NCBI GenBank assembly: GCA_002431395.1
Contig: DJEU01000027.1
Location: 1 to 6,229, forward strand
Direction of reading: 5' to 3'
DNA length: 6,229 bases
DNA from: Lachnoclostridium sp. UBA5890
GTDB taxonomy: Bacteria; Bacillota; Clostridia; Lachnospirales; Lachnospiraceae
Shown here: positions 1 through 6,099 of the stretch, piece after piece
How positions within the stretch are numbered: position 1 is the stretch's first letter
How the letters are laid out: each line of letters opens with the position of its first letter
Notes under the pieces: generated by a model
The model's database searches: none
What the model saw: the letters and a program-made list of their open reading frames with translations, nothing else
Told to the model about the DNA's origin: nothing
Translations under genes and position numbers: made by a program

Positions 1-4
1 TCTA

Positions 5-65
5 AATGTATGGAAATCAAAGTCTCTTACGTGCAAGCACGACGATTCATTGATTTTCATACATT
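5..65. repeat. Long imperfect hairpin upstream of murC
   Basis: Positions 5-20 are complementary to 50-65 over 16 base pairs, with a single G-T pair (13 with 57). The 29-base interior contains a second small hairpin, CGTG (30-33) with CACG (38-41) around a CAAG loop. No T-tract follows on either strand, so it does not look like a classical Rho-independent terminator. It may be the tail structure of an upstream transcript, part of a dispersed intergenic repeat, or an element in the murC leader. Its right arm overlaps the repeat that recurs inverted at the end of the window. The structure is visible directly; the function is unknown. Confidence 0.6.
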
Positions 66-80
66 GATCCTGAATAGTTA
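59..80 (+). repeat. Inverted repeat, left copy
   Basis: Positions 59-80 match the reverse complement of 6207-6229 except for one extra G in the right copy. The uninterrupted core is GATCCTGAATAGTTA (66-80). The first seven bases also form part of the right arm of the 5-65 hairpin. Such a match is unlikely by chance between two intergenic stretches, which suggests a dispersed intergenic repeat family. A shared operator or promoter spacer is the alternative, since both copies point towards a gene start. Confidence 0.55.
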
Positions 81-93
81 CGTATTATATATT
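64..93 (+). promoter_or_regulatory. Possible murC promoter (weak)
   Basis: TTGATC at 64-69 could serve as a -35 box, with TATATA (86-91, spacing 16) or TATATT (88-93, spacing 18) as the -10. The spacer consists largely of the repeated GATCCTGAATAGTTA motif. Either -10 would give a leader of only about 15 bases before the start codon, so transcription may instead begin upstream of the window. This is a tentative call. Confidence 0.3.
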
Positions 94-113
94 AGAAAAG
101 GATGGTTAGCAAT

Positions 114-1496
114 ATGTATAAAATTGATTTTAGTCACCCGGGAAAAGCTCATTTTATCGGTATCGGCGGTATCAGCATGAGCGGGTTCGCGGAGCTTTTA
201 CACACGATGGGATTTACGATCACCGGTTCCGACCGGACCGCATCCAAAATCACAAAGCACCTGGAAACTCTTGGGATAGAAGTAATATATGAACAAGCAG
301 CCAAAAATATAACACAAGACATCGACTTTGTCGTTTACACGGCAGCGATCTCCGAAGACAATCCGGAATTTGTCCGCGCAAAAGAGCTCGGTCTTCCGAT
401 GATGGAACGTGCTTCCATGGTCGGTCAGGTCATGAAAAATTATTCGACCGCCATCGCAGTATCCGGAACTCACGGAAAAACTTCGACTACTTCCATCACG
501 TCACACATTCTTATGGAAGCAGGACTGGATCCGACGATCTCGGTCGGCGGTATCCTTCCGGCGATCGGTGGAAATATCCGCGTCGGAAAATCCGATACGT
601 TCATTACCGAAGCCTGTGAATACACAAACAGCTTTTTGAAGTTTTTCCCTACGATCGGAATCATTTTAAATATAGAAGCAGAACACCTTGACTTCTTCCA
701 CGATCTTGCCGACGTAAGACACAGTTTCCGCCGTTTTGCGGAACTTCTTCCGGCAAACGGAACATTGATCATCAATGCCGATATTGACAATTACAAAGAA
801 ATCACGGACGGCCTTGCCTGCCGCGTGCTGACGTATTCTGTCGACGATGCTTCCGCCGACTTTACAGCGGCAGACATTTCTTATGATGAACTTGGCTGCG
901 GTGAATTTACGGTGGTAAAATCCGGTGTGCCGGGAGCGCATTACAAATTGAACATTGTCGGAAAGCACAATATCTCCAATACGCTGGCTTCCCTCGCGCT
1001 GGCTTCTCTCTTTGAGATTCCGGCAGAGACGATTCAGGCAGGCCTTGCCAAATACAAAGGAACCGAGCGCCGTTTCGAGTACAAGGGAACGTTCCAGGGA
1101 GCGACCGTGATCGATGATTACGCACATCATCCGACAGAGATCCGTGCTACACTGGCTTCTGCGAAAAATTATCCGCATCATTCGCTTTATGTCGCATTCC
1201 AGCCACATACGTATTCGCGTACGAAAAACTTTTTGGATGATTTCGCCGATGCCCTTTCCATGGCCGATCATGTCGTACTCGCAGACATCTATGCGGCACG
1301 CGAAAAAGATCCCGGTGACATCTCTTCCAAAGACATTGCCGACAGACTGGAAAAACTTGGAACAGACGTTTCGTATCTGGGTGATTTTGAGAGCATCAAA
1401 AACTTTTTGAAAAAAAATTTAATGCACGACGACTTGTTAATAACTATGGGAGCCGGAAACATTGTAGAAGTTGGGGAAGACCTTGTCAAGTGCTAA
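114..1496 (+). CDS. murC: UDP-N-acetylmuramate--L-alanine ligase (MurC)
   Basis: This cytoplasmic Mur ligase joins L-alanine to UDP-MurNAc using ATP, the first amino-acid addition of the peptidoglycan stem peptide. The 460-residue product has the normal family length and domain order. The N-terminal UDP-binding domain carries GIGGISMSG (16-24). The central ATPase domain has the P-loop SGTHGKTSTT (117-126), EACEYTNSFL (167-176) and NIEAEHLDFF (187-196), followed by GKHNISNT (283-290). The C-terminal domain shows ERRFE (318-322), DDYAHHPTE (334-342), FQPHTYSRT (362-370) and DIYAARE (391-397). An in-frame ATG at 102 is rejected because the AAGGA ribosome binding site (98-102) abuts it; the ATG at 114 lies 11 bases downstream of that site and gives MYKIDFSHP just ahead of the glycine motif, as expected for this family. 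The gene appears intact. It ends one base before the first DnaA box and is closed by a terminator, so it is probably transcribed separately from the replication genes. Confidence 0.97.
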   Translation: MYKIDFSHPGKAHFIGIGGISMSGFAELLHTMGFTITGSDRTASKITKHLETLGIEVIYEQAAKNITQDIDFVVYTAAISEDNPEFVRAKELGLPMMERASMVGQVMKNYSTAIAVSGTHGKTSTTSITSHILMEAGLDPTISVGGILPAIGGNIRVGKSDTFITEACEYTNSFLKFFPTIGIILNIEAEHLDFFHDLADVRHSFRRFAELLPANGTLIINADIDNYKEITDGLACRVLTYSVDDASADFTAADISYDELGCGEFTVVKSGVPGAHYKLNIVGKHNISNTLASLALASLFEIPAETIQAGLAKYKGTERRFEYKGTFQGATVIDDYAHHPTEIRATLASAKNYPHHSLYVAFQPHTYSRTKNFLDDFADALSMADHVVLADIYAAREKDPGDISSKDIADRLEKLGTDVSYLGDFESIKNFLKKNLMHDDLLITMGAGNIVEVGEDLVKC

Positions 1497-1497
1497 C

Positions 1498-1583
1498 TTA
1501 TCCACATTATCCACAGCCTTATCAACATTCTGTAGAAAACAATGGCTGTGGATATTTTTTTGACTTTGTTTTTTTGTGAATAA
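1498..1583. promoter_or_regulatory. DnaA-box cluster I, downstream of murC
   Basis: Two exact DnaA boxes, TTATCCACA, abut head-to-tail at 1498-1506 and 1507-1515. Further sites are TTATCAACA at 1519-1527 (one mismatch), TGTGGATAT at 1547-1555 (minus strand, one mismatch) and TGTGAATAA at 1575-1583 (minus strand; it reads TTATTCACA and fits the relaxed TTWTNCACA consensus). The initiator DnaA binds such 9-mers as a monomer, and dense arrays allow cooperative assembly. Two of the boxes form the arms of the murC terminator. The sequence match is direct; binding in vivo is inferred. Confidence 0.8.
1508..1561 (+). terminator. Rho-independent terminator of murC, built from DnaA boxes
   Basis: TATCCACAGCC (1508-1518) pairs perfectly with GGCTGTGGATA (1544-1554), an 11-base-pair stem with a 25-base loop, followed by seven T (1555-1561). 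It begins 12 bases after the murC stop codon. The left arm contains most of DnaA box 1507-1515 and the right arm most of the reverse box 1547-1555, so the same DNA serves both as a terminator and as an inverted pair of DnaA sites. The loop is longer than usual, which may reduce efficiency. Confidence 0.75.
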
Positions 1584-1671
1584 CTTTTTTTACCAGTTAT
1601 TTTTCTTAAAACCCCGAAATTTGGTACATGAACATTTGTTTTTAGGAAATCCGAAAAAGTTCTTCACAGAG

Positions 1672-1698
1672 TTATCCACATTATCCACATTATCCACA
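1672..1698 (+). promoter_or_regulatory. DnaA-box cluster II: three abutting TTATCCACA
   Basis: Three exact TTATCCACA boxes lie head-to-tail without spacers at 1672-1680, 1681-1689 and 1690-1698. A weaker match, TTCTTCACA, precedes them at 1660-1668. The triplet ends 37 bases before the -35 box of the main promoter and immediately upstream of a possible extended -10 promoter (1717-1725). This fits DnaA control of the downstream helicase-loading genes. It could also titrate DnaA. The boxes are exact; the regulatory role is inferred. Confidence 0.85.
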
Positions 1699-1716
1699 GG
1701 CTCTTTTCTACTAAAA

Positions 1717-1725
1717 TGGTACAAT
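1717..1725 (+). promoter_or_regulatory. Possible extended -10 promoter
   Basis: TGGTACAAT has the TGn extension and a TACAAT hexamer (1720-1725). No good -35 is present; the expected position (around 1697-1702) abuts the last DnaA box. If used, bound DnaA would be placed where it could replace or block -35 contacts. This is weaker than the promoter at 1736-1764 and may not be real. Confidence 0.3.
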
Positions 1726-1735
1726 TTTTTGCCTA

Positions 1736-1764
1736 TTTACAGATTTGATTTTTTATCTTATAAT
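1736..1764 (+). promoter_or_regulatory. Vegetative promoter of the dnaB-like/dnaI/prs unit
   Basis: TTTACA (1736-1741) and an exact TATAAT (1759-1764) are separated by 17 bases, which is near-consensus for the housekeeping sigma factor. The expected transcription start is around 1770-1772, where a strong leader hairpin begins. The DnaA-box triplet lies about 73-99 bases upstream of that start, a position compatible with activation or with action through looping, rather than with simple steric blocking. Confidence 0.8.
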
Positions 1765-1769
1765 TCAAG

Positions 1770-1808
1770 GTGCCCCATCTTAAAAATGTGTTTTTAGGCA
1801 TGGGGCAC
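1770..1808 (+). promoter_or_regulatory. Hairpin at the 5' end of the dnaB-like leader
   Basis: GTGCCCCAT (1770-1778) pairs perfectly with ATGGGGCAC (1800-1808). After a single bulged C (1799), the stem continues with 1779-1786 against 1791-1798, including one G-U pair, closing on a UGUG loop. That makes 17 base pairs in all. It starts at the predicted first transcribed base and has no T-tract, so it is not a terminator. Hairpins at the extreme 5' end are known to protect mRNAs from 5'-end-dependent decay. GCCCC (1772-1776) could alternatively pair with GGGGC (1822-1826) beside the ribosome binding site, but that pairing is much shorter. Confidence 0.65.
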
Positions 1809-1815
1809 GCACATC

Positions 1816-1825
1816 AAGAAGGGGG
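1816..1825 (+). promoter_or_regulatory. Ribosome binding site of the dnaB-like gene
   Basis: The purine run AAGAAGGGGG ends 12 bases before the ATG at 1838. The AAGG core is spaced slightly farther from the start than usual. It lies just downstream of the leader hairpin and stays free when that hairpin is formed. No better in-frame start is nearby. Confidence 0.5.
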
Positions 1826-1837
1826 CCGCAGACCAAC

Positions 1838-3019
1838 ATGAGTTTTTCATTAACAACGCAATTTTCACAACAATATACGTACATACCCAATGCGTTTATC
1901 GATACCTATATGCCGGAGGCAAACGGAAGTTTTGTTAAGGTGTATCTGTATCTTCTGCGACAGATGGGAACGGCTACCCCGGTTTTGACGATTGAAATGA
2001 TGGCAGATATGCTTTCCAATACAGAGGCAGACATTCTCCGCGCACTGCGCTACTGGAAAAAACAGGGTCTTTTGGAGATTGAGGAAAAGGACGGTGAGAT
2101 CACACATCTGTGCCTTCTCCCATTGGAGTCCTCCCCTTCGGTTTCGGAACCATTTCCCGCTCCGGTTTCTATGCCACACGTTTCCGGTGCAGCATTATCG
2201 GAGGTTTCCGCATCGACAGAACAGACCGTGTCCGAAAATATGCCGTCTGAACCCGCAGGAATTGCGCCTGTTGCCGCCGAACCGGCTGCATCCGAGCCTT
2301 CCCCGGCCCGCTCTGCGTCCGCTCCTGCAGTGACCCGCGAGCTGCCTCCACGGCAGAATTACACACCGCTTATGGCAGAAGCGCTGAAGAAGGATCTTGA
2401 GATCAATTCCTGCCTCAATTCCGTGGAATCCCTTTTGGGCACGACGATGTCCGATGCCCACATGCAGCTGATCCTGTATCTGATGTCGGATCTCGGCTTT
2501 TCCCGCGAATTGATCCTTACTTTATATGAAACTGCACTGGCAAGGGACAAGCGCAGTTCACGATACATCGAAGCGATTGCTTTAGACTGGGCGAAAAAGG
2601 GAATCCGCACTCCGGAAGAAGCAATGGAGGAAACACACCAGTTTCACGGCACTTACAAGGTTGTCGCCACGGCACTCGGCATCAAACGGCCTCTTGCGCC
2701 GGCAGAACGTGCGATCATTGACCGTTTTGCAGAGTTTCATTTTACCGATGACATCCTCGCAGAAGCCTGTAACCGCACCGTACTGCAGTCCGGTGACACG
2801 AACTTGAATTATACCGCCAGCATCCTTGCAGACTGGCATAAAAAGGGCGTAAAGACGCTTGACGATATCAAAGAATGTGACAAGTCCTTCCATCGGAAGA
2901 AACAGGCAGAGGGAAAGAAAAAGGAAACCGGCCGAAAGAACCAGTTTCAGAATTTTCCGCAAAGGGCTTACAGCCAGTCTGATTATGATAATTTAGAGAA
3001 GCAGCTTTTGCAGCCGTAA
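1838..3019 (+). CDS. DnaD/DnaB-family primosome (helicase-loading) protein with two DnaD C-terminal domains
   Basis: Proteins of this family act with DnaA and DnaI to bring the replicative helicase to the origin or to restart sites in Bacillota. The 393-residue product starts with a winged-helix DnaD N-terminal domain (about 8-95; PEANGSFVKVYLYLLRQM then a second helical pair ending RALRYWKKQGLLEIEE). A low-complexity Pro/Ala/Ser/Glu linker follows (about 96-173). Two DnaD C-terminal domains come next, each with the family YxxxIxxxW signature: Y243/I247/W251 and Y325/I329/W333, both followed by a KKG(I/V) turn. The tail is basic (353-367), with FPQRAYSQSDYDNLEKQLL-type residues at the end. 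One N-terminal plus two C-terminal domains is the order described for Bacillus DnaB, and a dnaI-like gene follows directly as in Bacillus. Many annotations would call it a DnaD domain protein, so no symbol is given. It is expressed from the promoter at 1736-1764 under possible DnaA control. Confidence 0.92.
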   Translation: MSFSLTTQFSQQYTYIPNAFIDTYMPEANGSFVKVYLYLLRQMGTATPVLTIEMMADMLSNTEADILRALRYWKKQGLLEIEEKDGEITHLCLLPLESSPSVSEPFPAPVSMPHVSGAALSEVSASTEQTVSENMPSEPAGIAPVAAEPAASEPSPARSASAPAVTRELPPRQNYTPLMAEALKKDLEINSCLNSVESLLGTTMSDAHMQLILYLMSDLGFSRELILTLYETALARDKRSSRYIEAIALDWAKKGIRTPEEAMEETHQFHGTYKVVATALGIKRPLAPAERAIIDRFAEFHFTDDILAEACNRTVLQSGDTNLNYTASILADWHKKGVKTLDDIKECDKSFHRKKQAEGKKKETGRKNQFQNFPQRAYSQSDYDNLEKQLLQP

Positions 3020-3034
3020 AGAAAAGAGGAAATT

Positions 3035-4036
3035 ATGCAGTTATTAAATGAGCAGTTCAGTTTTTTATATTCCGATTACGATAAAACGCAGTTAAAAAAC
3101 AACCGCATTCACCTGATGCGCCAGAAAGAGATCCGCGAAAAGATCCCGGCATACCGCCGATTGGAAGAGGAAATGCGGGATATGTCTGTGCTCGCAGCAC
3201 GCGCCGCGTTAGAGGGTTCTCACGAAAGTATGGCGGACCTTACTGAAAAAACAGAACAAATTTCCAAACAGAAAAAGGAACTGCTGCTTCAGCATGGGTA
3301 TCCGGAAGATTATCTGGATCCGATCTACACCTGCCCGGACTGCCACGACACCGGCTATATCGGGGACAAAAAGTGCCACTGTTTTCAAAAACGGATCGTG
3401 GAATATCTTTACGAGCAGTCGAATTTAAAAGAAGTTTTGGATATTGAAAATTTTTCTCATTTTGATATTACTTATTATCCGGATGATTATATTGAAGAAA
3501 GTACGGGGCTTACTCCGCGCGATAACATCCGCCGTATTCTTATGACAGCACACGCTTTTTGCGATAATTTCGGGGATTGCGAGCAAAATCTCCTGCTCTA
3601 CGGCAATACCGGAGTCGGGAAAACGTTCCTCACTCACTGCATCGCAAAAGAGCTTTTATCACAATCTTATACGGTTGTGTACTTGACTTCTATCGGTCTT
3701 TTTGATATTTTAGAGAAGAACAAGTTTGACCATGAGTTAAGTTCATTGGAAAAAAGCACTACGGTTTCTTATATTATGAACTGTGATCTTCTGATTTTAG
3801 ACGATCTGGGAACAGAGTTGACGAACAGTTTTACCACCTCACAGTTGTACCAGGTGATTGACAGCCGGCTTGTTCATAAGAAATCGACGATCATCTCAAC
3901 CAATCTGTCTTTTGATGATCTCAGGGAACAATACAGCGAGCGCATCTTCTCACGCCTTACAAGCGGCTATACGCTTCTTAAAGTTACCGGCGAAGATATT
4001 CGCCTCAAAAAAGTTATTGAAGCCAGACAGAATTAA
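3035..4036 (+). CDS. dnaI: DnaI/DnaC-type helicase loader, AAA+ ATPase
   Basis: This protein is predicted to load the hexameric replicative helicase onto DNA in an ATP-dependent manner. The 333-residue product has a helical, charged N-terminal part (1-95), a zinc-binding knuckle with C100, C103, C114 and C116 (CPDC...CHC), and a C-terminal AAA+ domain. The AAA+ domain shows Walker A GNTGVGKT (190-197), Walker B LLILDD (252-257), a sensor-1 STN with N290, and ERIFSRL (302-308), whose arginines fit the arginine finger. This N-terminal zinc domain plus AAA+ arrangement matches Bacillus DnaI and is longer than E. coli DnaC. The start lies 15 bases after the preceding stop codon, with AGAGGA (3025-3030) as ribosome binding site, so the two genes are almost certainly co-transcribed. 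Databases often label it simply ATP-binding protein or DnaC. Confidence 0.93.
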   Translation: MQLLNEQFSFLYSDYDKTQLKNNRIHLMRQKEIREKIPAYRRLEEEMRDMSVLAARAALEGSHESMADLTEKTEQISKQKKELLLQHGYPEDYLDPIYTCPDCHDTGYIGDKKCHCFQKRIVEYLYEQSNLKEVLDIENFSHFDITYYPDDYIEESTGLTPRDNIRRILMTAHAFCDNFGDCEQNLLLYGNTGVGKTFLTHCIAKELLSQSYTVVYLTSIGLFDILEKNKFDHELSSLEKSTTVSYIMNCDLLILDDLGTELTNSFTTSQLYQVIDSRLVHKKSTIISTNLSFDDLREQYSERIFSRLTSGYTLLKVTGEDIRLKKVIEARQN

Positions 4037-4079
4037 TCTGCCGGCTCAAGATATATACAAACCAATCACAATTATTTTT

Positions 4080-4086
4080 GGAGGAG
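4080..4086 (+). promoter_or_regulatory. Ribosome binding site that fixes the prs start
   Basis: GGAGGAG lies six bases before the ATG at 4093. An in-frame TTG at 4078 overlaps this site and so cannot be the real start. Confidence 0.85.
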
Positions 4087-4092
4087 ACAGTA

Positions 4093-5259
4093 ATGAGTCA
4101 AGACAATTTTGCAGACATTATCCCTTATGGAGATCTGGGTATCATCGCCCTGGAAAGCAGCCGTGCCATCGGAGAAAAAGTGGACAACTATGTATCATCC
4201 TGGCGAAACGAAAGCCGCAACGATGAAGAATCCATTCATTTCACAAGTTATAAGAAAGATTCTTATCTGATTGATGCCGTTTGCCCTCGATTTGGTTCCG
4301 GCGAATCCAAAGGTCTCTTAAACGAATCCGTTCGCGGTAAAGATTTGTACATTTTATTGGATGTATGTAATCACAGCCTTACTTACAAGGTTTGTGGACA
4401 AGTCAACCACATGTCACCAGACGATCATTATCAGGATTTGAAGCGTATCATCGCTGCAGTCAGCGGAAAAGCCAGACGAATCACTGTCATTATGCCATTT
4501 TTATACGAAGGACGCCAGCATAAACGCAGCACCAGAGAATCTCTTGACTGTGCACTGGCACTTCAGGAATTGACCAATATGGGCGTAGAAAGTATCATCA
4601 CTTTCGACGCACACGACCCTCGTGTCCAGAACGCGATTCCTTTGAACACATTCGAAACCATTCAGCCAACTTACCAGTTTATTAAGGCAATGCTGAAAAA
4701 TGTTCCGGATATTCAAATGAATCCAAAGAATCTGATGATCATCAGCCCGGATGAGGGTGCTACCGGCCGTGCCATCTACTTTGCCGGTGTTGCCGGAGTA
4801 GATATGGGTATGTTCTACAAACGCCGCGACTACACAAAGATCGTAGAAGGCCGCAATCCTATCGTCGCTCACGAGTTTCTCGGTGCTGACGTAGAGGGAA
4901 AAGACGTAGTTATCATCGACGATATGATTTCTTCCGGAGAAAGTATGATCGATGTCGCTACCGAATTGAAGCGCCGCAAAGCAAACCGTATCTTTGTCGC
5001 TGCCACATTTGGTCTTTTCACAAACGGATTAGAAAAATTTGACAAAGCCTTTGAAAGCGGTCTCATCTACCGCGTAATGACAACAAACCTTGTCTACCAG
5101 CCGGAAGAACTTCTTGCCAAAGAATACTACATCAACGTTGACATGAGCAAGTACATCGCTCTTCTCATCAACACGTTGAACCACGATTCATCCATCGCAA
5201 ACTTGTTGGATCCATCTGAAAGAATTCAGAAGATTTTGAAAAAATATGGACAGCAGTAA
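4093..5259 (+). CDS. prs: Ribose-phosphate pyrophosphokinase (PRPP synthetase), long form
   Basis: This cytoplasmic enzyme transfers pyrophosphate from ATP to ribose 5-phosphate, making PRPP for purine, pyrimidine, NAD, histidine and tryptophan synthesis. The 388-residue product is longer than the usual 310-320 residues, mainly because about 35 extra residues precede the conserved core. Family landmarks are FGSGES...NESVRGKD (67-84), the ATP-contacting loop YEGRQHKRSTRES (138-150), FDAHDPRVQ (171-179, where classical enzymes have a DLH-type motif), and the PRPP-binding loop VVIIDDMISSGES (272-284). In that loop a glutamate (E283) stands where classical enzymes have the second glycine, so this is a divergent subgroup. 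The gene follows dnaI by 56 bases with no clear terminator and only AT-rich sequence without a convincing promoter, so it is probably in the same transcript. A strong terminator closes it. Confidence 0.93.
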   Translation: MSQDNFADIIPYGDLGIIALESSRAIGEKVDNYVSSWRNESRNDEESIHFTSYKKDSYLIDAVCPRFGSGESKGLLNESVRGKDLYILLDVCNHSLTYKVCGQVNHMSPDDHYQDLKRIIAAVSGKARRITVIMPFLYEGRQHKRSTRESLDCALALQELTNMGVESIITFDAHDPRVQNAIPLNTFETIQPTYQFIKAMLKNVPDIQMNPKNLMIISPDEGATGRAIYFAGVAGVDMGMFYKRRDYTKIVEGRNPIVAHEFLGADVEGKDVVIIDDMISSGESMIDVATELKRRKANRIFVAATFGLFTNGLEKFDKAFESGLIYRVMTTNLVYQPEELLAKEYYINVDMSKYIALLINTLNHDSSIANLLDPSERIQKILKKYGQQ

Positions 5260-5281
5260 TTGCTGAGAGGATATAGAAGAG

Positions 5282-5317
5282 GGGAGCCGCACCGAGATTG
5301 GTGCGGCTCCCTTGTTT
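5282..5317 (+). terminator. Rho-independent terminator after prs
   Basis: GGGAGCCGCACC (5282-5293) pairs perfectly over 12 bases with 5300-5311 around a six-base GAGATT loop, followed by TTGTTT. The stem is very GC-rich and lies 22 bases after the prs stop codon. Read on the other strand the stem is followed by CTCTTCTATAT, so it may also weakly terminate the convergent gene. Confidence 0.88.
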
Positions 5318-5364
5318 GGTGGCTTTTTTGGTTGCTAACCTTTGGGGCTTGCTGCCTTTCTATA

Positions 5365-6099
5365 TCATCCAAAATGCGACGTATTCCATGTCGCCAAGCC
5401 CGTAATGGCAAGTGCAAGGTATACCACAAGAAGTAAAAACAAAAAAGCTACAATCAGGCTTATTGCTCCCTTTTTCTGCTCATCCGGATTTTGCATCCAA
5501 AATTTTATTGCAAGAGCGCATGCTACTATCTGCCACACAACCACGCACCAGGCAAACACCAAAAAAACAGAAGTCGAGAAAAAACTTCCAATCAACGTAA
5601 ACTCCATCCCTGCAGGAATGCATGCCCATGACATCATCAGTGAAATTTGATAATCCGACATTCTCTCTTTTTTCGGCTTGCGAATTTTCTTTTTTCCTTT
5701 TTTGACAAGACAAACAATGAAAAGTCCGACGCAAATTACAATATATATGCCGCCATATATGTCGCCGATAACTTTATTTGTATATCCATTATTCTCATTC
5801 AACATAAAATTTTGCACAAAAAAACAAACAAAAACAATAATCGCAATCATTTCCATCGCCCGAAACGAAGACTGCGTCTTTTTATCTTGTGCTTTTTGCA
5901 CTTCAAATATCGAAATCAAAAGTGCAAAAAAATTTGTAGTCAATGCAATGCAGCCAGCTACCGTCTGCATCATTGACAAATCCATCGGCGACCAGATCTC
6001 TATATTCGAAAGTATCTGAATTACCGCATACATCCCTATCGAAAGGAAGATCACAAGCAATAGCATACTTCTCGACGCCTTTTCACTTCTTTGTTTCAT
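5365..6099 (-). CDS. Multi-pass membrane protein of unknown function
   Basis: The family is not recognised. The 244-residue product has about six or seven hydrophobic segments, roughly residues 11-31, 44-66, 82-99, 114-132, a weaker one around 153-172, 174-199 and 212-236. A strongly basic loop (133-146, KKGKKKIRKPKKER) is expected to face the cytoplasm, and a short basic N-terminus precedes the first segment. No catalytic motif, signal peptide or transporter signature is visible. The start is the ATG at 6097-6099, preceded on the minus strand by GGAGGAG (6109-6115, nine bases away); an in-frame TTG at 6115-6117 overlaps that site and is rejected. The gene converges on prs, is clearly more A+T-rich than its neighbours, and has no partner gene in view. 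The long open frame, good ribosome binding site and typical membrane topology support it as real. Confidence 0.8.
   Translation of the reverse strand: MKQRSEKASRSMLLLVIFLSIGMYAVIQILSNIEIWSPMDLSMMQTVAGCIALTTNFFALLISIFEVQKAQDKKTQSSFRAMEMIAIIVFVCFFVQNFMLNENNGYTNKVIGDIYGGIYIVICVGLFIVCLVKKGKKKIRKPKKERMSDYQISLMMSWACIPAGMEFTLIGSFFSTSVFLVFAWCVVVWQIVACALAIKFWMQNPDEQKKGAISLIVAFLFLLLVVYLALAITGLATWNTSHFG

Noticed and set aside
102..113. ATG at 102 as the murC start
   Set aside because: The AAGGA ribosome binding site overlaps or abuts it, leaving no spacing. The in-frame ATG at 114 is properly placed and gives the usual MurC N-terminus.
666..1271. 201-codon open frame on the minus strand inside murC
   Set aside because: It lies wholly opposite a well-conserved gene and resembles no protein; it is a reading-frame shadow.
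1560..1586. Promoter with TTGACT (1560-1565) as -35
   Set aside because: The only candidate -10, TAACTT at a spacing of 15, is poor, and the TTGACT is partly the end of the murC terminator T-tract.
1498..1698. CRISPR array or satellite repeat
   Set aside because: The repeated unit is only nine bases, has no unique spacers of fixed length, and exactly matches the DnaA-box consensus.
1576..1797. Open frame of 73 codons (GTG start) between murC and the dnaB-like gene
   Set aside because: It has no ribosome binding site, runs through the DnaA-box triplet, the promoter and half of the leader hairpin, and shows repetitive composition due to the boxes.
4021..4060. Terminator or promoter between dnaI and prs
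   Set aside because: Only a four-base plus three-base broken stem with no T-tract is present, and no paired -35/-10 of acceptable quality was found.
4078..4092. TTG at 4078 as the prs start
   Set aside because: The codon lies within the GGAGGAG ribosome binding site that serves the ATG at 4093.
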